From an uncultured Roseateles sp. (GTDB lineage: Bacteria; Pseudomonadota; Gammaproteobacteria; Burkholderiales; Burkholderiaceae_C): a stretch of DNA of 64,000 bases. The notes beneath the pieces are model-generated. The model saw only the letters and a program-made list of their open reading frames with translations. It had not been told where the DNA came from and searched no databases. Positions within the stretch are counted from its first letter, which is position 1; each line of letters opens with the position of its first letter. The translations under genes and the position numbers were made by a program. Below are positions 42,753-51,736 of the stretch, piece after piece. The stretch lies in NCBI RefSeq assembly GCF_963422335.1, contig NZ_OY729424.1:2666001-2730000 (forward strand), in the 5' to 3' direction.

Positions 42753-42846
42753 TCTCAGGTTTCTTGGCTGCTGCACCAGCATCCTCGAAATGGAGTCCGA
42801 CCTGCTGGCGATGCAGCTAGCGGTGCACTTGCTGCCGTTCTTGTTT

Positions 42847-43164
42847 TCAGGCCTGTTGCAAGACCTTGATGCGTATGGTCGTCACGGCAAGGCCGCGCTC
42901 GCGCAGCACGTCTTCCAGCCGTGGCTGCAGTTGACGCAGCTTGGAGGCCACGGCGGCATTGGCGGCCAGCAGGGTCCAGCCCGCCTCGTCGACCGGGCCG
43001 GCCTGCACGGCCTTGACCAGGGCACCTGGCAAGGCCTCGCGAATTGCCTCGAAGCGCTCGTTCGACTGGCGCAGGCGCAGCTGCAGCTGACCGAGTGCGC
43101 TGTGCTGGGACAGCGCCTGGCCTATGGTCAGGGCGTCGGGGACGTAGCGTGGGGGCGTGGGCAT
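42847..43164 (-). CDS. dciA: DciA-like (DUF721) protein, probable replicative helicase loader
   Basis: A 105-residue DUF721 protein (residues 1-60 LRQSNERFEAIREALPGALV, then the KH-like segment GPVDEAGWTLLAANAAVASK with LRQLQPRLEDVLRERGL). DciA recruits DnaB helicase in bacteria lacking DnaC/DnaI. The start at 43164 is the first Met. It is divergent from secA, as in many betaproteobacteria. Fold assignment is good; helicase-loading function is taken from the family. Confidence 0.75.
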   Translation of the reverse strand: MPTPPRYVPDALTIGQALSQHSALGQLQLRLRQSNERFEAIREALPGALVKAVQAGPVDEAGWTLLAANAAVASKLRQLQPRLEDVLRERGLAVTTIRIKVLQQA

Positions 43165-43372
43165 TGCGCTAGTTTAGGCCCGGGGCCCATCGGGGCAAGG
43201 GCCTGTTAAACTCCGCGGGTTTTGCAGGTGCAAACCTGCTGCATGCAATACAAGTAAGGCTTGCAATCAAAGCAGGCCGACCCCATGTCTGGCCGATGTC
43301 CAGCGCCTTATCCGGGCGCGACGATGCCCATCAAGGCACCGGCCTTCTACTCCTGCTCACGTCCGATACTGC

Positions 43373-46108
43373 ATGTTGCCCAAGCTTCTGACCCAGATTT
43401 TCGGTAGCCGCAATGACCGTCTGCTCAAGCAGTACCGTCGTGCGGTCCAGCAGATCAATGCGCTGGAGCCTCAATACGAGCAGCTCGATGACGAGGCGCT
43501 CAAGGCCAAGACGGTGGAGTTCCGCCAGCGCATTGCCGACGGCGCGACCGTCGATGATCTGCTGCCTGAGGCCTTTGCCGTTTGCCGCGAAGGCAGCAAG
43601 CGGGCACTGAAGATGCGCCACTTCGACGTGCAGCTGATCGGCGGTATGGTGCTGAATTCCGGCAAGGTCGCCGAAATGCGCACCGGCGAGGGCAAGACCT
43701 TGATGGCCACGCTGCCGGTCTATCTGAATGCGCTGACGGGCAAGGGCGTGCATGTGGTCACGGTCAATGACTACCTGGCGAAGCGCGATGCCGAATGGAT
43801 GGGGCGGCTGTACAGCTTCCTCGGTCTGACGGTCGGCGTGAACATGCCGCAGATGTCGCGCGAGGACAAGCAGGCTGCCTACCGCGCCGACGTGACTTAC
43901 GGCACCAACAACGAATTCGGCTTCGACTATCTGCGCGACAACATGGTCCAGGACATTGCCGACCGCGTCGCCCGCGGCCTGTCCTACGCCATCGTTGACG
44001 AGGTGGACTCGATCCTGATCGACGAGGCCCGCACGCCGCTGATCATCAGCGGCCAGGCTGAAGACCACACCGAGATGTATGTGCGCATCAACACGGTGGT
44101 GCCACAGCTGAAGAAGCAGATCGGCGAGCTGGACCTGCGCACCGGCGAGGGCGTGATCGAGCCGGGTGACTTCACGGTGGACGAGAAGTCGCACCAGATC
44201 TATCTGACCGAAGCCGGCCACGAGAATGCCGAGCGCATCCTGACCGAAGCAGGCCTGCTGCCCGAAGGCGCCAGCCTCTACGACCCGGCCAATATCTCGC
44301 TGATGCACCATGTGTATGCAGCGCTGCGTGCCAATCACATCTATCACCGTGACCAGCACTATGTGGTGCAAAACGGTGAGGTCATCATCGTTGACGAGTT
44401 CACCGGCCGCCTGATGACAGGCCGCCGCTGGAGTGATGGCCTGCACCAGGCCGTTGAAGCGAAGGAAGGCGTGGCGATCCAGAGCGAGAACCAGACGCTG
44501 GCCTCGATCACTTTCCAGAACTACTTCCGCATGTACGGCAAGCTGTCCGGCATGACCGGCACGGCCGACACCGAGGCCTATGAGTTCCAGGAAATCTACG
44601 GTCTGGAGACCGTGGTCATCCCGCCGAACAAGCCGACCATCCGCAAGGACGAGCTGGACCTGGTCTACAAGACCGACAAGGAAAAGTTCGACGCCGTCAT
44701 CAAGGACATCCGCGACTGCCACGAGCGTGGCCAGCCGGTGCTGGTGGGCACGACCTCGATCGAGAACTCGGAGCTCATCTCCGGCCTGTTGAACAAGGCC
44801 AAACTGCCCCACCAGGTGCTGAACGCCAAGCAGCATGCCAAGGAGGCCGAGATCGTGGCTCAGGCCGGCCGGCCGGGCGTGATCACCATCGCCACCAATA
44901 TGGCGGGCCGCGGCACCGACATCGTGCTCGGCGGCAATGTCGAGAACCAGATCAAGTTCCTGGAGGCCGATGCCAGCGTTCCCGAGGGCGACAAGGCTGC
45001 ACGTATCCAGAAGCTGAAGGACGAATGGCAGGGCCTGCACGACAGCGTCAAGGCCCAGGGCGGCCTGCGCATCATCGCGACCGAGCGCCATGAGTCGCGG
45101 CGCATCGACAACCAGCTGCGTGGCCGTTCCGGCCGCCAGGGCGACCCGGGTTCGTCGCGCTTCTACCTGTCGCTGGACGATCCGCTGATGCGCATCTTCG
45201 CGGGCGACCGGGTCAAGGCGGTGATGGAGCGCCTGAAGATGCCCGAGGGCGAGGCCATCGAGGCCGGCATCGTCAGCCGCAGCATCGAGGGCGCGCAGCG
45301 CAAGGTCGAGGCTCGCAACTTCGACATCCGCAAGCAACTGCTCGAATACGACGACGTGTCGAACGACCAGCGCAAGGTGATCTACCAGCAGCGCAACGAC
45401 ATCCTCGAAGCCGGGTCGCTGGTGGCACAGATCGCCAATCTGCGTGAGAGCTCCTTGACCGATGTGGTGCGGACCTTTGTTCCCAAGGACAGCCTGGAGG
45501 AACAGTGGGATCTGCCGGCCCTGGAGCGCGTGTTGCGCGACGAGTGGCATGTCGAGGTCGATCTGCGGGCCGAGGTCGAGAAGAGCAACACCATCACCGA
45601 CGATGAGATCGTCGAGAAGGTCGTCAAGGCCGGTGACGAGTTGTTCAACGGCAAGCTGGAGATCGTCGGCGTCGACCAGTTCACCCCCTTCATGCGTATG
45701 GTGCTGCTGCAGTCGATGGACCAGCACTGGCGCGACCACCTGGCCGCGCTGGACTATCTGCGCCAGGGCATTCACCTGCGTGGCTACGCCCAGAAGAATC
45801 CCAAGCAAGAGTACAAGCGCGAGGCTTTTGAGCTGTTCTCGCAATTGCTTGATGTGGTGAAGATGGAAGTCACCCGCATGCTGATGACGGTGCGCATTCA
45901 GTCCCAGGAAGAGGTGGCCAAGGCCGCCGAAGCCATCGAAGCGCGGGCCGAGAGCATCAGCAACGTCACATACACCCATCCGAACGAAGACGGCAGCGTC
46001 TCGCAGGAGGCCGAGCCGGCACGACAGGTGCCGATGGCCGGACGTAACGATCCCTGCCCCTGCGGCAGTGGCAAGAAATACAAGCTCTGCCACGGCAAGC
46101 TGAACTGA
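43373..46108 (+). CDS. secA: preprotein translocase ATPase SecA
   Basis: A 911-residue SecA, the motor of Sec protein export. The first nucleotide-binding domain has Walker A MRTGEGKTL (102-110) and a DEVDSILIDEARTPL Walker B. The preprotein crosslinking, second ATPase (TNMAGRGTDIVLGGNV), helical scaffold and wing domains follow. The C-terminus carries the SecB/zinc-binding motif CPCGSGKKYKLCHGKLN. Length is complete. It is divergent from dciA with a 208-base gap, and a GC-rich hairpin lies after it at 46117. Confidence 0.98.
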   Translation: MLPKLLTQIFGSRNDRLLKQYRRAVQQINALEPQYEQLDDEALKAKTVEFRQRIADGATVDDLLPEAFAVCREGSKRALKMRHFDVQLIGGMVLNSGKVAEMRTGEGKTLMATLPVYLNALTGKGVHVVTVNDYLAKRDAEWMGRLYSFLGLTVGVNMPQMSREDKQAAYRADVTYGTNNEFGFDYLRDNMVQDIADRVARGLSYAIVDEVDSILIDEARTPLIISGQAEDHTEMYVRINTVVPQLKKQIGELDLRTGEGVIEPGDFTVDEKSHQIYLTEAGHENAERILTEAGLLPEGASLYDPANISLMHHVYAALRANHIYHRDQHYVVQNGEVIIVDEFTGRLMTGRRWSDGLHQAVEAKEGVAIQSENQTLASITFQNYFRMYGKLSGMTGTADTEAYEFQEIYGLETVVIPPNKPTIRKDELDLVYKTDKEKFDAVIKDIRDCHERGQPVLVGTTSIENSELISGLLNKAKLPHQVLNAKQHAKEAEIVAQAGRPGVITIATNMAGRGTDIVLGGNVENQIKFLEADASVPEGDKAARIQKLKDEWQGLHDSVKAQGGLRIIATERHESRRIDNQLRGRSGRQGDPGSSRFYLSLDDPLMRIFAGDRVKAVMERLKMPEGEAIEAGIVSRSIEGAQRKVEARNFDIRKQLLEYDDVSNDQRKVIYQQRNDILEAGSLVAQIANLRESSLTDVVRTFVPKDSLEEQWDLPALERVLRDEWHVEVDLRAEVEKSNTITDDEIVEKVVKAGDELFNGKLEIVGVDQFTPFMRMVLLQSMDQHWRDHLAALDYLRQGIHLRGYAQKNPKQEYKREAFELFSQLLDVVKMEVTRMLMTVRIQSQEEVAKAAEAIEARAESISNVTYTHPNEDGSVSQEAEPARQVPMAGRNDPCPCGSGKKYKLCHGKLN

Positions 46109-46116
46109 TCAAATCT

Positions 46117-46136
46117 AACCCCCCAGCCGGGGGGTT
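46117..46136 (+). terminator. hairpin after secA
   Basis: AACCCCCC-AGCC-GGGGGGTT forms a perfect eight-pair stem just after the secA stop. No T-run follows, so termination strength is uncertain. Confidence 0.5.
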
Positions 46137-46230
46137 GGCGCCATGCGGTCAAACCCTTACTCTCGGATTGTTGCCATCGGGAGGACTTTCGGTGGAACTT
46201 TGACCGAACCAAACCTATTTTGGGAATAAT

Positions 46231-46719
46231 ATGAATTTCAAGACTACTGTTGTTGCTGCCGCTCTGCTGGCCGCCTCCGTTGCCGCTTCGGCTGCCACCC
46301 CGATCAACCTGCAAGACCAAGGTGGCAACATCTGGTCTGGCGTCTTTGAAGGCAATGCTGCCTCCAATCTGTTCAGCCTCGACCTGTCGACCTTCGCCTC
46401 CGTCATCGCTGTCGAAGGTGCCGTGAGCGCCAACGTCACTTTCGGTTCGGGCTACAACGTCACTTCGGTGCTGTTTGACGGTCAGTCTCTGTACACCGCC
46501 GACATCAACACCTCGAAGAAGGACCAGTGGTCGCTGGACCTGGGTTCGGTTACCCCCACGCTGCACACCATCCAAGTGGACGGCTTCTCGCTGAATGGCG
46601 GCAAGTTCACCGCTTCGGTTGGTGTTCAAGTGACGGCAGTTCCGGAACCCGAAACCTATGCACTGATGCTGGCTGGTCTGGCCGCTGTGGGCTTTGTTGC
46701 CCGTCGCCGTCAAGCCTGA
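46231..46719 (+). CDS. PEP-CTERM sorting-domain protein
   Basis: A 162-residue exported protein with signal peptide (VVAAALLAASVAASAA), a beta-rich body (LFSLDLSTFASVIAVEGAVS; VTSVLFDGQSLYTADINTSK) and the sorting tail VPEPETYALMLAGLAAVGFV ending RRRQA. The FSLDLSTF stretch recalls the FxDxF subgroup but is not exact. Lower-GC codon choices (ACT, GTT, TCT) near the start suggest high expression. A strong terminator follows at 46764-46789. Confidence 0.85.
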   Translation: MNFKTTVVAAALLAASVAASAATPINLQDQGGNIWSGVFEGNAASNLFSLDLSTFASVIAVEGAVSANVTFGSGYNVTSVLFDGQSLYTADINTSKKDQWSLDLGSVTPTLHTIQVDGFSLNGGKFTASVGVQVTAVPEPETYALMLAGLAAVGFVARRRQA

Positions 46720-46763
46720 GCGTAGTATCTCGGCAGCCGCTTGATGCGGCGGCCGTCAATCAA

Positions 46764-46789
46764 GGCGACACTGCGGTGTCGCCTTTTTT
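46764..46789 (+). terminator. factor-independent terminator after PEP-CTERM gene
   Basis: GGCGACAC-TGCG-GTGTCGCC followed by TTTTTT: eight perfect pairs, a four-base loop and a six-base T-run. Confidence 0.9.
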
Positions 46790-46813
46790 ACGCCCCGAGC
46801 GCGCCGTATTGCC

Positions 46814-47380
46814 TTGAACGCCGATGACCTGATTCGCGCCCCGCGCCGCCTGGAGACTTCCCGCCTGGTGCTGGAGTCGCCCTGTATCGCCCATGCCGAG
46901 GCTTTCAATGAGAGCCTGAAAGCTTCGGCGTCAAGCCTGGGGTTCATTGGCTGGGGTCGCCATGCCGGCGACCTGGACTGGGCGCGGGACTTCTGCGCAC
47001 GCGGCGCCGCCTTCGTGGCCAAGGGCGAGGATCTGATCTTCCATGTGTTCCTGCGCGAGGGCGGCGCCCATGTTGGCCGCATCGATCTGCACAGCTACGA
47101 CTTCGACGCACCGCGCTGCGAAATCGGCTACGTGGGGGACCTCAGATTCCGGGGCCAGGGTTTGATGCGTGAAGCGGTGCAGGCGGTGCTGGACCTGGGC
47201 TTTGCGCTGGGCCTGGTGCGCATCCATGCGCATTGCGACGCGCTGAACACGCGCTCGATCAGCTTCATCAAGAGCCTGGGTTTCGTCCAGGAGGGCGTGA
47301 TGCGCTTCTATGCGCGCAATCCTCAGGGTGAGTTGAACGACGAAGTGGTTCTGGCGTTCTACAACGCCCCCCGCAGTTGA
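46814..47380 (+). CDS. GNAT-family N-acetyltransferase (RimJ/RimL-like)
   Basis: A 188-residue GNAT acetyltransferase. RRLETSRLVLESP is the usual RimJ-type N-terminus; acetyl-CoA-binding features are IGYVGDLRFRGQGLMREAVQ, and the C-terminal NTRSISFIKSLGFVQEGVMR is typical. These enzymes acetylate protein N-termini or small molecules. The only close start is TTG at 46814; no ATG or GTG fits. It sits between two PEP-CTERM genes but shows no exported signal, so a link to them is unlikely. Confidence 0.85.
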   Translation: MNADDLIRAPRRLETSRLVLESPCIAHAEAFNESLKASASSLGFIGWGRHAGDLDWARDFCARGAAFVAKGEDLIFHVFLREGGAHVGRIDLHSYDFDAPRCEIGYVGDLRFRGQGLMREAVQAVLDLGFALGLVRIHAHCDALNTRSISFIKSLGFVQEGVMRFYARNPQGELNDEVVLAFYNAPRS

Positions 47381-47543
47381 GGGGTGGTTGCTGCAAAACG
47401 TGATCGAGTTGGCACAAGTTGTAGCTTGATCGGCAAACCGGCACTTGGATGGGGGATGCCCATCGCCGGCCTGCCCCCCTAGAGTTAGGTCCATGGCAAA
47501 CACCCGTCGATGTTTGTCCGGACACTGACTCCAAGGGACTGTC

Positions 47544-48086
47544 ATGAAAATCAAGAACGTCGTTGCTTCCAGCCTGCTTGCCCTGGCCTCAATGGGCGCC
47601 ATCGCCGAAAACCACAAGGCCGCCGTGAGCCTCAGCTCCGATGGCGACGGTTGGCTGACCGCCGATCTTTCGTTCACGCACAGCGTGGCCGGCGCCTTCG
47701 TCGATACCTTCACGTTCAGCAATTTCACCGGCGAGGCGCTGATCAATGCCTTTTCTTCCACGCAGGCGACCAATGCCTTTGCAGACATCAATCTGACCAG
47801 CGTGACGCTCAACGGCGTGAGCTTCAATCTCACCAAGACCAGCGTCGGTGGCTATGCCAACGGCAAGGAAAAGGCCCGCCTGGACGACACCCTGTTCAAT
47901 GGCCCGCTGACCCTGGTGATCAGCGGCGTGGCCGGCGGCAATCTGCCGGTGGGCACCAGCATCGCCGCCAGCTACAGCGCGACGGTCAATGCGATTCCGT
48001 CGGCCGTGCCCGAGCCCGAGACGCTGGCGATGTTCCTGGCCGGCATGGTCGGGGTTGTCTTCATGTCGCGCCGCCGCGCCGCCTGA
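47544..48086 (+). CDS. FxDxF-type PEP-CTERM protein
   Basis: A 180-residue exported protein. Signal peptide (MKIKNVVASSLLALASMGAI), a beta-sandwich body and sorting tail VPEPETLAMFLAGMVGVVFM ending SRRRAA. The body holds GAFVDTFTF, the FxDxF motif that names a PEP-CTERM subgroup, and later GTSIAASYSATVNAIPS, shared with the next gene (ASATASYSGTLNV). AAGGGA precedes the ATG. It is the first of a tandem pair separated by about 30 bases; the two are probably paralogues. Confidence 0.85.
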   Translation: MKIKNVVASSLLALASMGAIAENHKAAVSLSSDGDGWLTADLSFTHSVAGAFVDTFTFSNFTGEALINAFSSTQATNAFADINLTSVTLNGVSFNLTKTSVGGYANGKEKARLDDTLFNGPLTLVISGVAGGNLPVGTSIAASYSATVNAIPSAVPEPETLAMFLAGMVGVVFMSRRRAA

Positions 48087-48115
48087 AGTCCGCTCACCAT
48101 CTACCGGAGGAATAT

Positions 48116-48685
48116 ATGCAAATCAAGAAACTCATCACCACGCTGCCGCTGTTCGCCCTGCTATGCCTGGGCACGGCCCAAGCGGCGCCGGTGCTCAGCA
48201 ACTACAACGTCAATCTGGTGACCAGCTCCAGCGGCCACGCCTCGGCCGGCCTGAGCAACAGCAATGGCGGCGTCGTCAGCCATATGCAGGTGGGCGAGTT
48301 CCTCGACATCTTCACCTTCACCTATGCGGGCAAGGCCTGGATCGACGCGCTGCTGGAGACGCAGTTCAGCAAGAGCTCGCAACAGATCACCTTTCTCGGC
48401 GCCAACGTGAACGGCATTGCGCTGGACGTCCTCGACGACGAGATCATGGGTCGCACCACCTTCCGCACGGCGCAGCTGCTGCCCTCGCTGGCGAATGGCG
48501 ACTTCGTGCTGACAGTGCACGGCTGGGCCGGTGCGCTGAACGGCGTGCCGGGCGCCAGCGCCACGGCCAGCTACAGCGGCACGCTGAATGTCACGCCGGC
48601 CCATGTTCCCGAGCCCTCGGCCCTGCTGCTGGTCGGTATCGGTGCGGCTGCCGCCGCCGCGGCGATGCGCCGAAAACGCAGCTGA
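48116..48685 (+). CDS. FxDxF-type PEP-CTERM protein (paralogue of the preceding gene)
   Basis: A 189-residue exported protein. Signal peptide (ITTLPLFALLCLGTAQA), a body with GEFLDIFTFTYAG (FxDxF motif) and LVTSSSGHASAGLSNSNGGV, and sorting tail VPEPSALLLVGIGAAAAAAA ending RRKRS. The ATG at 48116 has a perfect GGAGG five bases upstream. A frame open from 47510 is a GC-rich overlap with the preceding gene. It is followed by the hairpin at 48709-48733. Confidence 0.85.
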   Translation: MQIKKLITTLPLFALLCLGTAQAAPVLSNYNVNLVTSSSGHASAGLSNSNGGVVSHMQVGEFLDIFTFTYAGKAWIDALLETQFSKSSQQITFLGANVNGIALDVLDDEIMGRTTFRTAQLLPSLANGDFVLTVHGWAGALNGVPGASATASYSGTLNVTPAHVPEPSALLLVGIGAAAAAAAMRRKRS

Positions 48686-48708
48686 AGCGCTGATCTTCGC
48701 TTAAACAA

Positions 48709-48733
48709 CAAGGGCTCCCAGGTGGAGCCCTTG
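48709..48733 (+). terminator. hairpin after the FxDxF pair
   Basis: CAAGGGCTCC-CAGGT-GGAGCCCTTG: ten perfect pairs. It lacks a T-run but is positioned 23 bases after the stop, so it may terminate or protect the message. Confidence 0.6.
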
Positions 48734-48800
48734 TGCTTGGTGGTCCGGGCCTTGCCTACAATGCAGCCCGAGCTTCCAACCGCCCCAGTGCGAGACCACC

Positions 48801-50030
48801 ATGCCCGTCAATCTGCTTGCCCCCGATCCCGCTTCCCTGCATCCCGTGCCCGGCGTGAGGTGGGGGGTGACGATGGCCGGCGTGCGCAAGGCCAATCGGC
48901 GTGACCTGAGTGTGATCGCGCTCGATGCCGGCGCCAGCGTGGCCGGCGTGTTCACGCAGAACCGCTTCTGCGCCGCACCGGTGCAGTTGTGCCGCGAGCA
49001 TCTGGCCTCGGGCGCTGAAGTCCGCGCGCTGCTGATCAATACCGGCAATGCCAATGCCGGCACCGGCGCCGATGGCCTGGCCCGCGCCCGTGCCACCTGC
49101 GAGGCGCTGGCCGGTCTGATGGGCCTGCAGGCGCAGCAGGTGCTGCCGTTCTCGACCGGCGTGATCATGGAGTCGCTGCCGGTGGATCGCATCAACGCCG
49201 GCCTGCCTGCCGCGCTGGCGGCGCTGGACGCGAATGCCTGGGGGCTGGCTGCCGAGGGCATCATGACCACCGACACGCTACCGAAGGCTGCCTCGCGCCA
49301 GGTGCAGATTGCCGGCAAGACCGTCACCGTCACCGGCATCAGCAAGGGCGCCGGCATGATTCGCCCGAATATGGCGACGATGCTGGGCTTCATAGCCACC
49401 GATGCAGTGATCGCCCCGGAGCTGCTGCAAAGCCTGGTGACCCAGGCGGCGGACCAATCCTTCAACCGCATCACCATCGACGGCGACACCTCGACCAACG
49501 ACTCCTTCATGCTGATCGCCACCCAGCAGGCTGGCCATGCGCAGATCGAGTCACTGGACTCCACCGAGGGTCAGATCCTGCGTGAGGCAGTGTTTGCGGT
49601 GGCCCGCGAGCTGGCCCAGGCCATCGTGCGTGACGGCGAGGGCGCGACCAAGTTCATCGCCGTCAAGGTCAGCGGTGGCCGTGACGAGGCCGAATGTAAG
49701 CTGGCGGCCTATGCCATTGCCCACTCTCCGCTGGTCAAGACCGCCTTCTTCGCCAGCGATCCGAATCTGGGCCGCATCCTGGCTGCGGTGGGCTATGCCG
49801 GCATCGTCGATCTGGACCAGTCGCTGATCGATCTGTACCTGGACGATGTGCATGTGGTGCACCAGGGCGGGCGCCGGGCCGAGTATCTCGAAGCGGACGG
49901 CCAGCGGGTGATGAAGCAAAGCGAGATCACCGTCCATGTGAACCTGAACCGCGGCGCGGCCAGCACCACGGTCTGGACCTGCGACCTGAGCCACGACTAC
50001 GTCACCATCAACGCCGATTACCGTAGTTAA
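48801..50030 (+). CDS. argJ: bifunctional ornithine acetyltransferase / N-acetylglutamate synthase
   Basis: A 409-residue ArgJ, an N-terminal-nucleophile enzyme that transfers acetyl from N-acetylornithine to glutamate (and often from acetyl-CoA). The self-cleavage site is between Ala192 and Thr193 in SKGAGMIRPNMATMLGFIAT; the new N-terminal Thr is the nucleophile. Other family segments are LINTGNANAGTGADG and ITIDGDTSTNDSF. With argB elsewhere in the window, it supports the cyclic arginine pathway. A GC hairpin follows at 50044. Confidence 0.95.
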   Translation: MPVNLLAPDPASLHPVPGVRWGVTMAGVRKANRRDLSVIALDAGASVAGVFTQNRFCAAPVQLCREHLASGAEVRALLINTGNANAGTGADGLARARATCEALAGLMGLQAQQVLPFSTGVIMESLPVDRINAGLPAALAALDANAWGLAAEGIMTTDTLPKAASRQVQIAGKTVTVTGISKGAGMIRPNMATMLGFIATDAVIAPELLQSLVTQAADQSFNRITIDGDTSTNDSFMLIATQQAGHAQIESLDSTEGQILREAVFAVARELAQAIVRDGEGATKFIAVKVSGGRDEAECKLAAYAIAHSPLVKTAFFASDPNLGRILAAVGYAGIVDLDQSLIDLYLDDVHVVHQGGRRAEYLEADGQRVMKQSEITVHVNLNRGAASTTVWTCDLSHDYVTINADYRS

Positions 50031-50385
50031 GTCTGTTTAGTTAGGGGTGCGCCTGTCGCACCCCGGGCGGCCCAGGCCTGCTAACATTCGTCCCACTCTT
50101 TGACGCCCATCAAGCCATGACCAAGCTACTCGACCGTACCCGAAGCGCACCTCGCGCGTTGGCGTGCGTTCGTGCCTGCACAGTGGGCATGGCCGGCGCC
50201 ATTACGCCGAAGGCCACGCCGGTTCCGGCGGCCTGACCCCCGCTCTCAGCCCCGCTTCCTGACCGAAGTCCGCTGCAGAGTCAGCGGAAGAAGTTGGCGC
50301 TCTGCGTTCTTTCGCTGTCGGACCCATCGGTCCGGTTGGCCCCACAAGGGCTGCAAGAGCGCAAGCGTGAAATAGGGAGACGTGA
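50031..50385 (+). other. leader region before the MFS exporter
   Basis: A 355-base stretch without a secure gene. It contains a perfect eight-pair hairpin GGGGTGCG/CGCACCCC (50044-50064) that may end the argJ transcript. A 39-codon open frame at 50117-50236 (begins MTKLLDRTRSAPRALACVRA) has no ribosome site. A small hairpin CGGACC-CATC-GGTCCG lies at 50319-50334. The short frame plus hairpin could be an attenuator leader for the exporter at 50386, but nothing confirms it. Confidence 0.4.
50044..50064 (+). terminator. hairpin after argJ
   Basis: GGGGTGCG-CCTGT-CGCACCCC, eight perfect pairs, 13 bases after the argJ stop, without a T-run. Confidence 0.55.
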
Positions 50386-51726
50386 ATGAAAGCCTGGCTC
50401 CAACGACTGCGGCGAGCCATGACCCTGCCACAGGGTGATCTGCTGCGCGATGCCACCTACCGGCGGCTCTGGACCTCGATTCTGATCAGCTCGCTGGGCG
50501 GGCAGGTCACCATGCTGGCGCTGCCGCTGACGGCCGCCGTGATGCTGCAGGCCACGCCCACGCAGATGGGTCTGCTGACCGCGATGGAGATCATCCCCTT
50601 CGTGCTGTTCTCGCTGCCCGCCGGCGTGTGGCTTGACCGCGTGCGCAAGCTGCCGGTGTATGTGATCGGCGAGACGGCGATCGCGCTGATCCTGGTCACC
50701 GTGCCGTTGGCGATGTGGTTCGACAGGCTCAGCATGACCTGGCTCTACGTCGTCGGCTTCGTCATCGGCACCATCTACACCACCGCCGGCAGCGCCGCGC
50801 AGATCGTGCTCACCCAGGTGGTGGCACGCGAGCGCCTGGTCGAGGCCCATGCCAAGAATGCGCTGGCTTCTTCGGGGGCAGAGGTCGCCGGGCCTGGCGT
50901 GGCCGGCGCCCTGATCAAGGTCGTCGGTGCCCCGGTGGCGCTGCTGGTGGATGCCGCCTTGCTGCTGCTGTCGGCCTTTATCCTGCGTGGCATCAATATC
51001 CAGGAGGCGCCGACCTCGACCAAGGACGCACACTTCTGGCGCGATCTGAAGGCTGGCGTTCGCTTCGTTCGCGGCCAGCGCCTGCTCGTCACCCTGGCCA
51101 TGACGGTCGGTGGCTGGCAGCTGTTCCACCAGGCGGCGATGGTGGTGCAGATACTGTTTGCCACGCGCATCCTGGGCCTGTCGGCGCAATCGGTTGGCCT
51201 GAGCTATGTAGCCCTGGGTGCGGGCACGGTGCTGTCCAGCGTGGTTGGTCATCGCGTCAGCAAGCGCCTTGGGCCGGGGCCCTGCCTGACCCTGGGGCTG
51301 GGCACCTGCGGTGCGGGCTGGCTGGTGCTGTCGGCCGCGCCGGCCAATGCCTGGGGTGTGGCGGCCTTCGCATTGATGCTGTTCCTGTTCGGCTTCGGCG
51401 CGGTGCTGATCTTCATCAACTTCCTGTCTCTGCGCCAGGCCGTCACGCCCGGACCCTTGCTGGGCCGCATGACCAGCACCATGCGCTGGCTGATCCTGAT
51501 ACCGGCCGGCCCCGGCGCGCTGATCGGCGGTTGGCTGGGCGAGCATATGGGCTTGCGCTCGGCCCTGGTCTTTGCCGGCGCAGGCGCCCTGTTGCTGAGT
51601 GTGGTGGCGGCTCGCCACCCGGTGATCAGAGGCGTGCGCGAACTGCCCAAGCCGGAGGACCTGGATAGCCACCTGGGTGCGGAGGCAATGCCTGGGTTGA
51701 GTCCTGACTTGTTGACAAGCAAATAG
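50386..51726 (+). CDS. MFS exporter (DHA3/EntS-like)
   Basis: A 446-residue protein with about 12 membrane helices. The N-terminal pattern TYRRLWTSILISSLGGQVTM and loop VWLDRVRKLPVYVIGETAIA resemble the DHA3 family that includes EntS and macrolide efflux pumps. AAQIVLTQVVARERLVEAHAK (then NALASSGAEVAGP) is typical of this family. The start at 50386 has AGGGAGACG just before it. It is followed by a GNAT gene ten bases downstream, likely in the same transcript. Substrate unknown. Confidence 0.85.
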   Translation: MKAWLQRLRRAMTLPQGDLLRDATYRRLWTSILISSLGGQVTMLALPLTAAVMLQATPTQMGLLTAMEIIPFVLFSLPAGVWLDRVRKLPVYVIGETAIALILVTVPLAMWFDRLSMTWLYVVGFVIGTIYTTAGSAAQIVLTQVVARERLVEAHAKNALASSGAEVAGPGVAGALIKVVGAPVALLVDAALLLLSAFILRGINIQEAPTSTKDAHFWRDLKAGVRFVRGQRLLVTLAMTVGGWQLFHQAAMVVQILFATRILGLSAQSVGLSYVALGAGTVLSSVVGHRVSKRLGPGPCLTLGLGTCGAGWLVLSAAPANAWGVAAFALMLFLFGFGAVLIFINFLSLRQAVTPGPLLGRMTSTMRWLILIPAGPGALIGGWLGEHMGLRSALVFAGAGALLLSVVAARHPVIRGVRELPKPEDLDSHLGAEAMPGLSPDLLTSK

Positions 51727-51736
51727 CGGAGTAGCG

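Noticed and set aside
42753..42846. Possible attachment-site duplicate of the tRNA-Thr 3' end downstream of the insert
   Set aside because: No copy of the GTTCGAATC...GCCGGCACCA end was found in this stretch.
43331..46093. 920-residue open frame on the minus strand across secA
   Set aside because: Fully antisense to a certain secA gene; His/Gln/Leu-rich composition is what reversed high-GC codons give.
47409..47424. Sigma-54-like sequence TTGGCAC...GC before the first FxDxF gene
   Set aside because: The GG to GC spacing is 11 bases instead of the required 10, and no RpoN activator is nearby.
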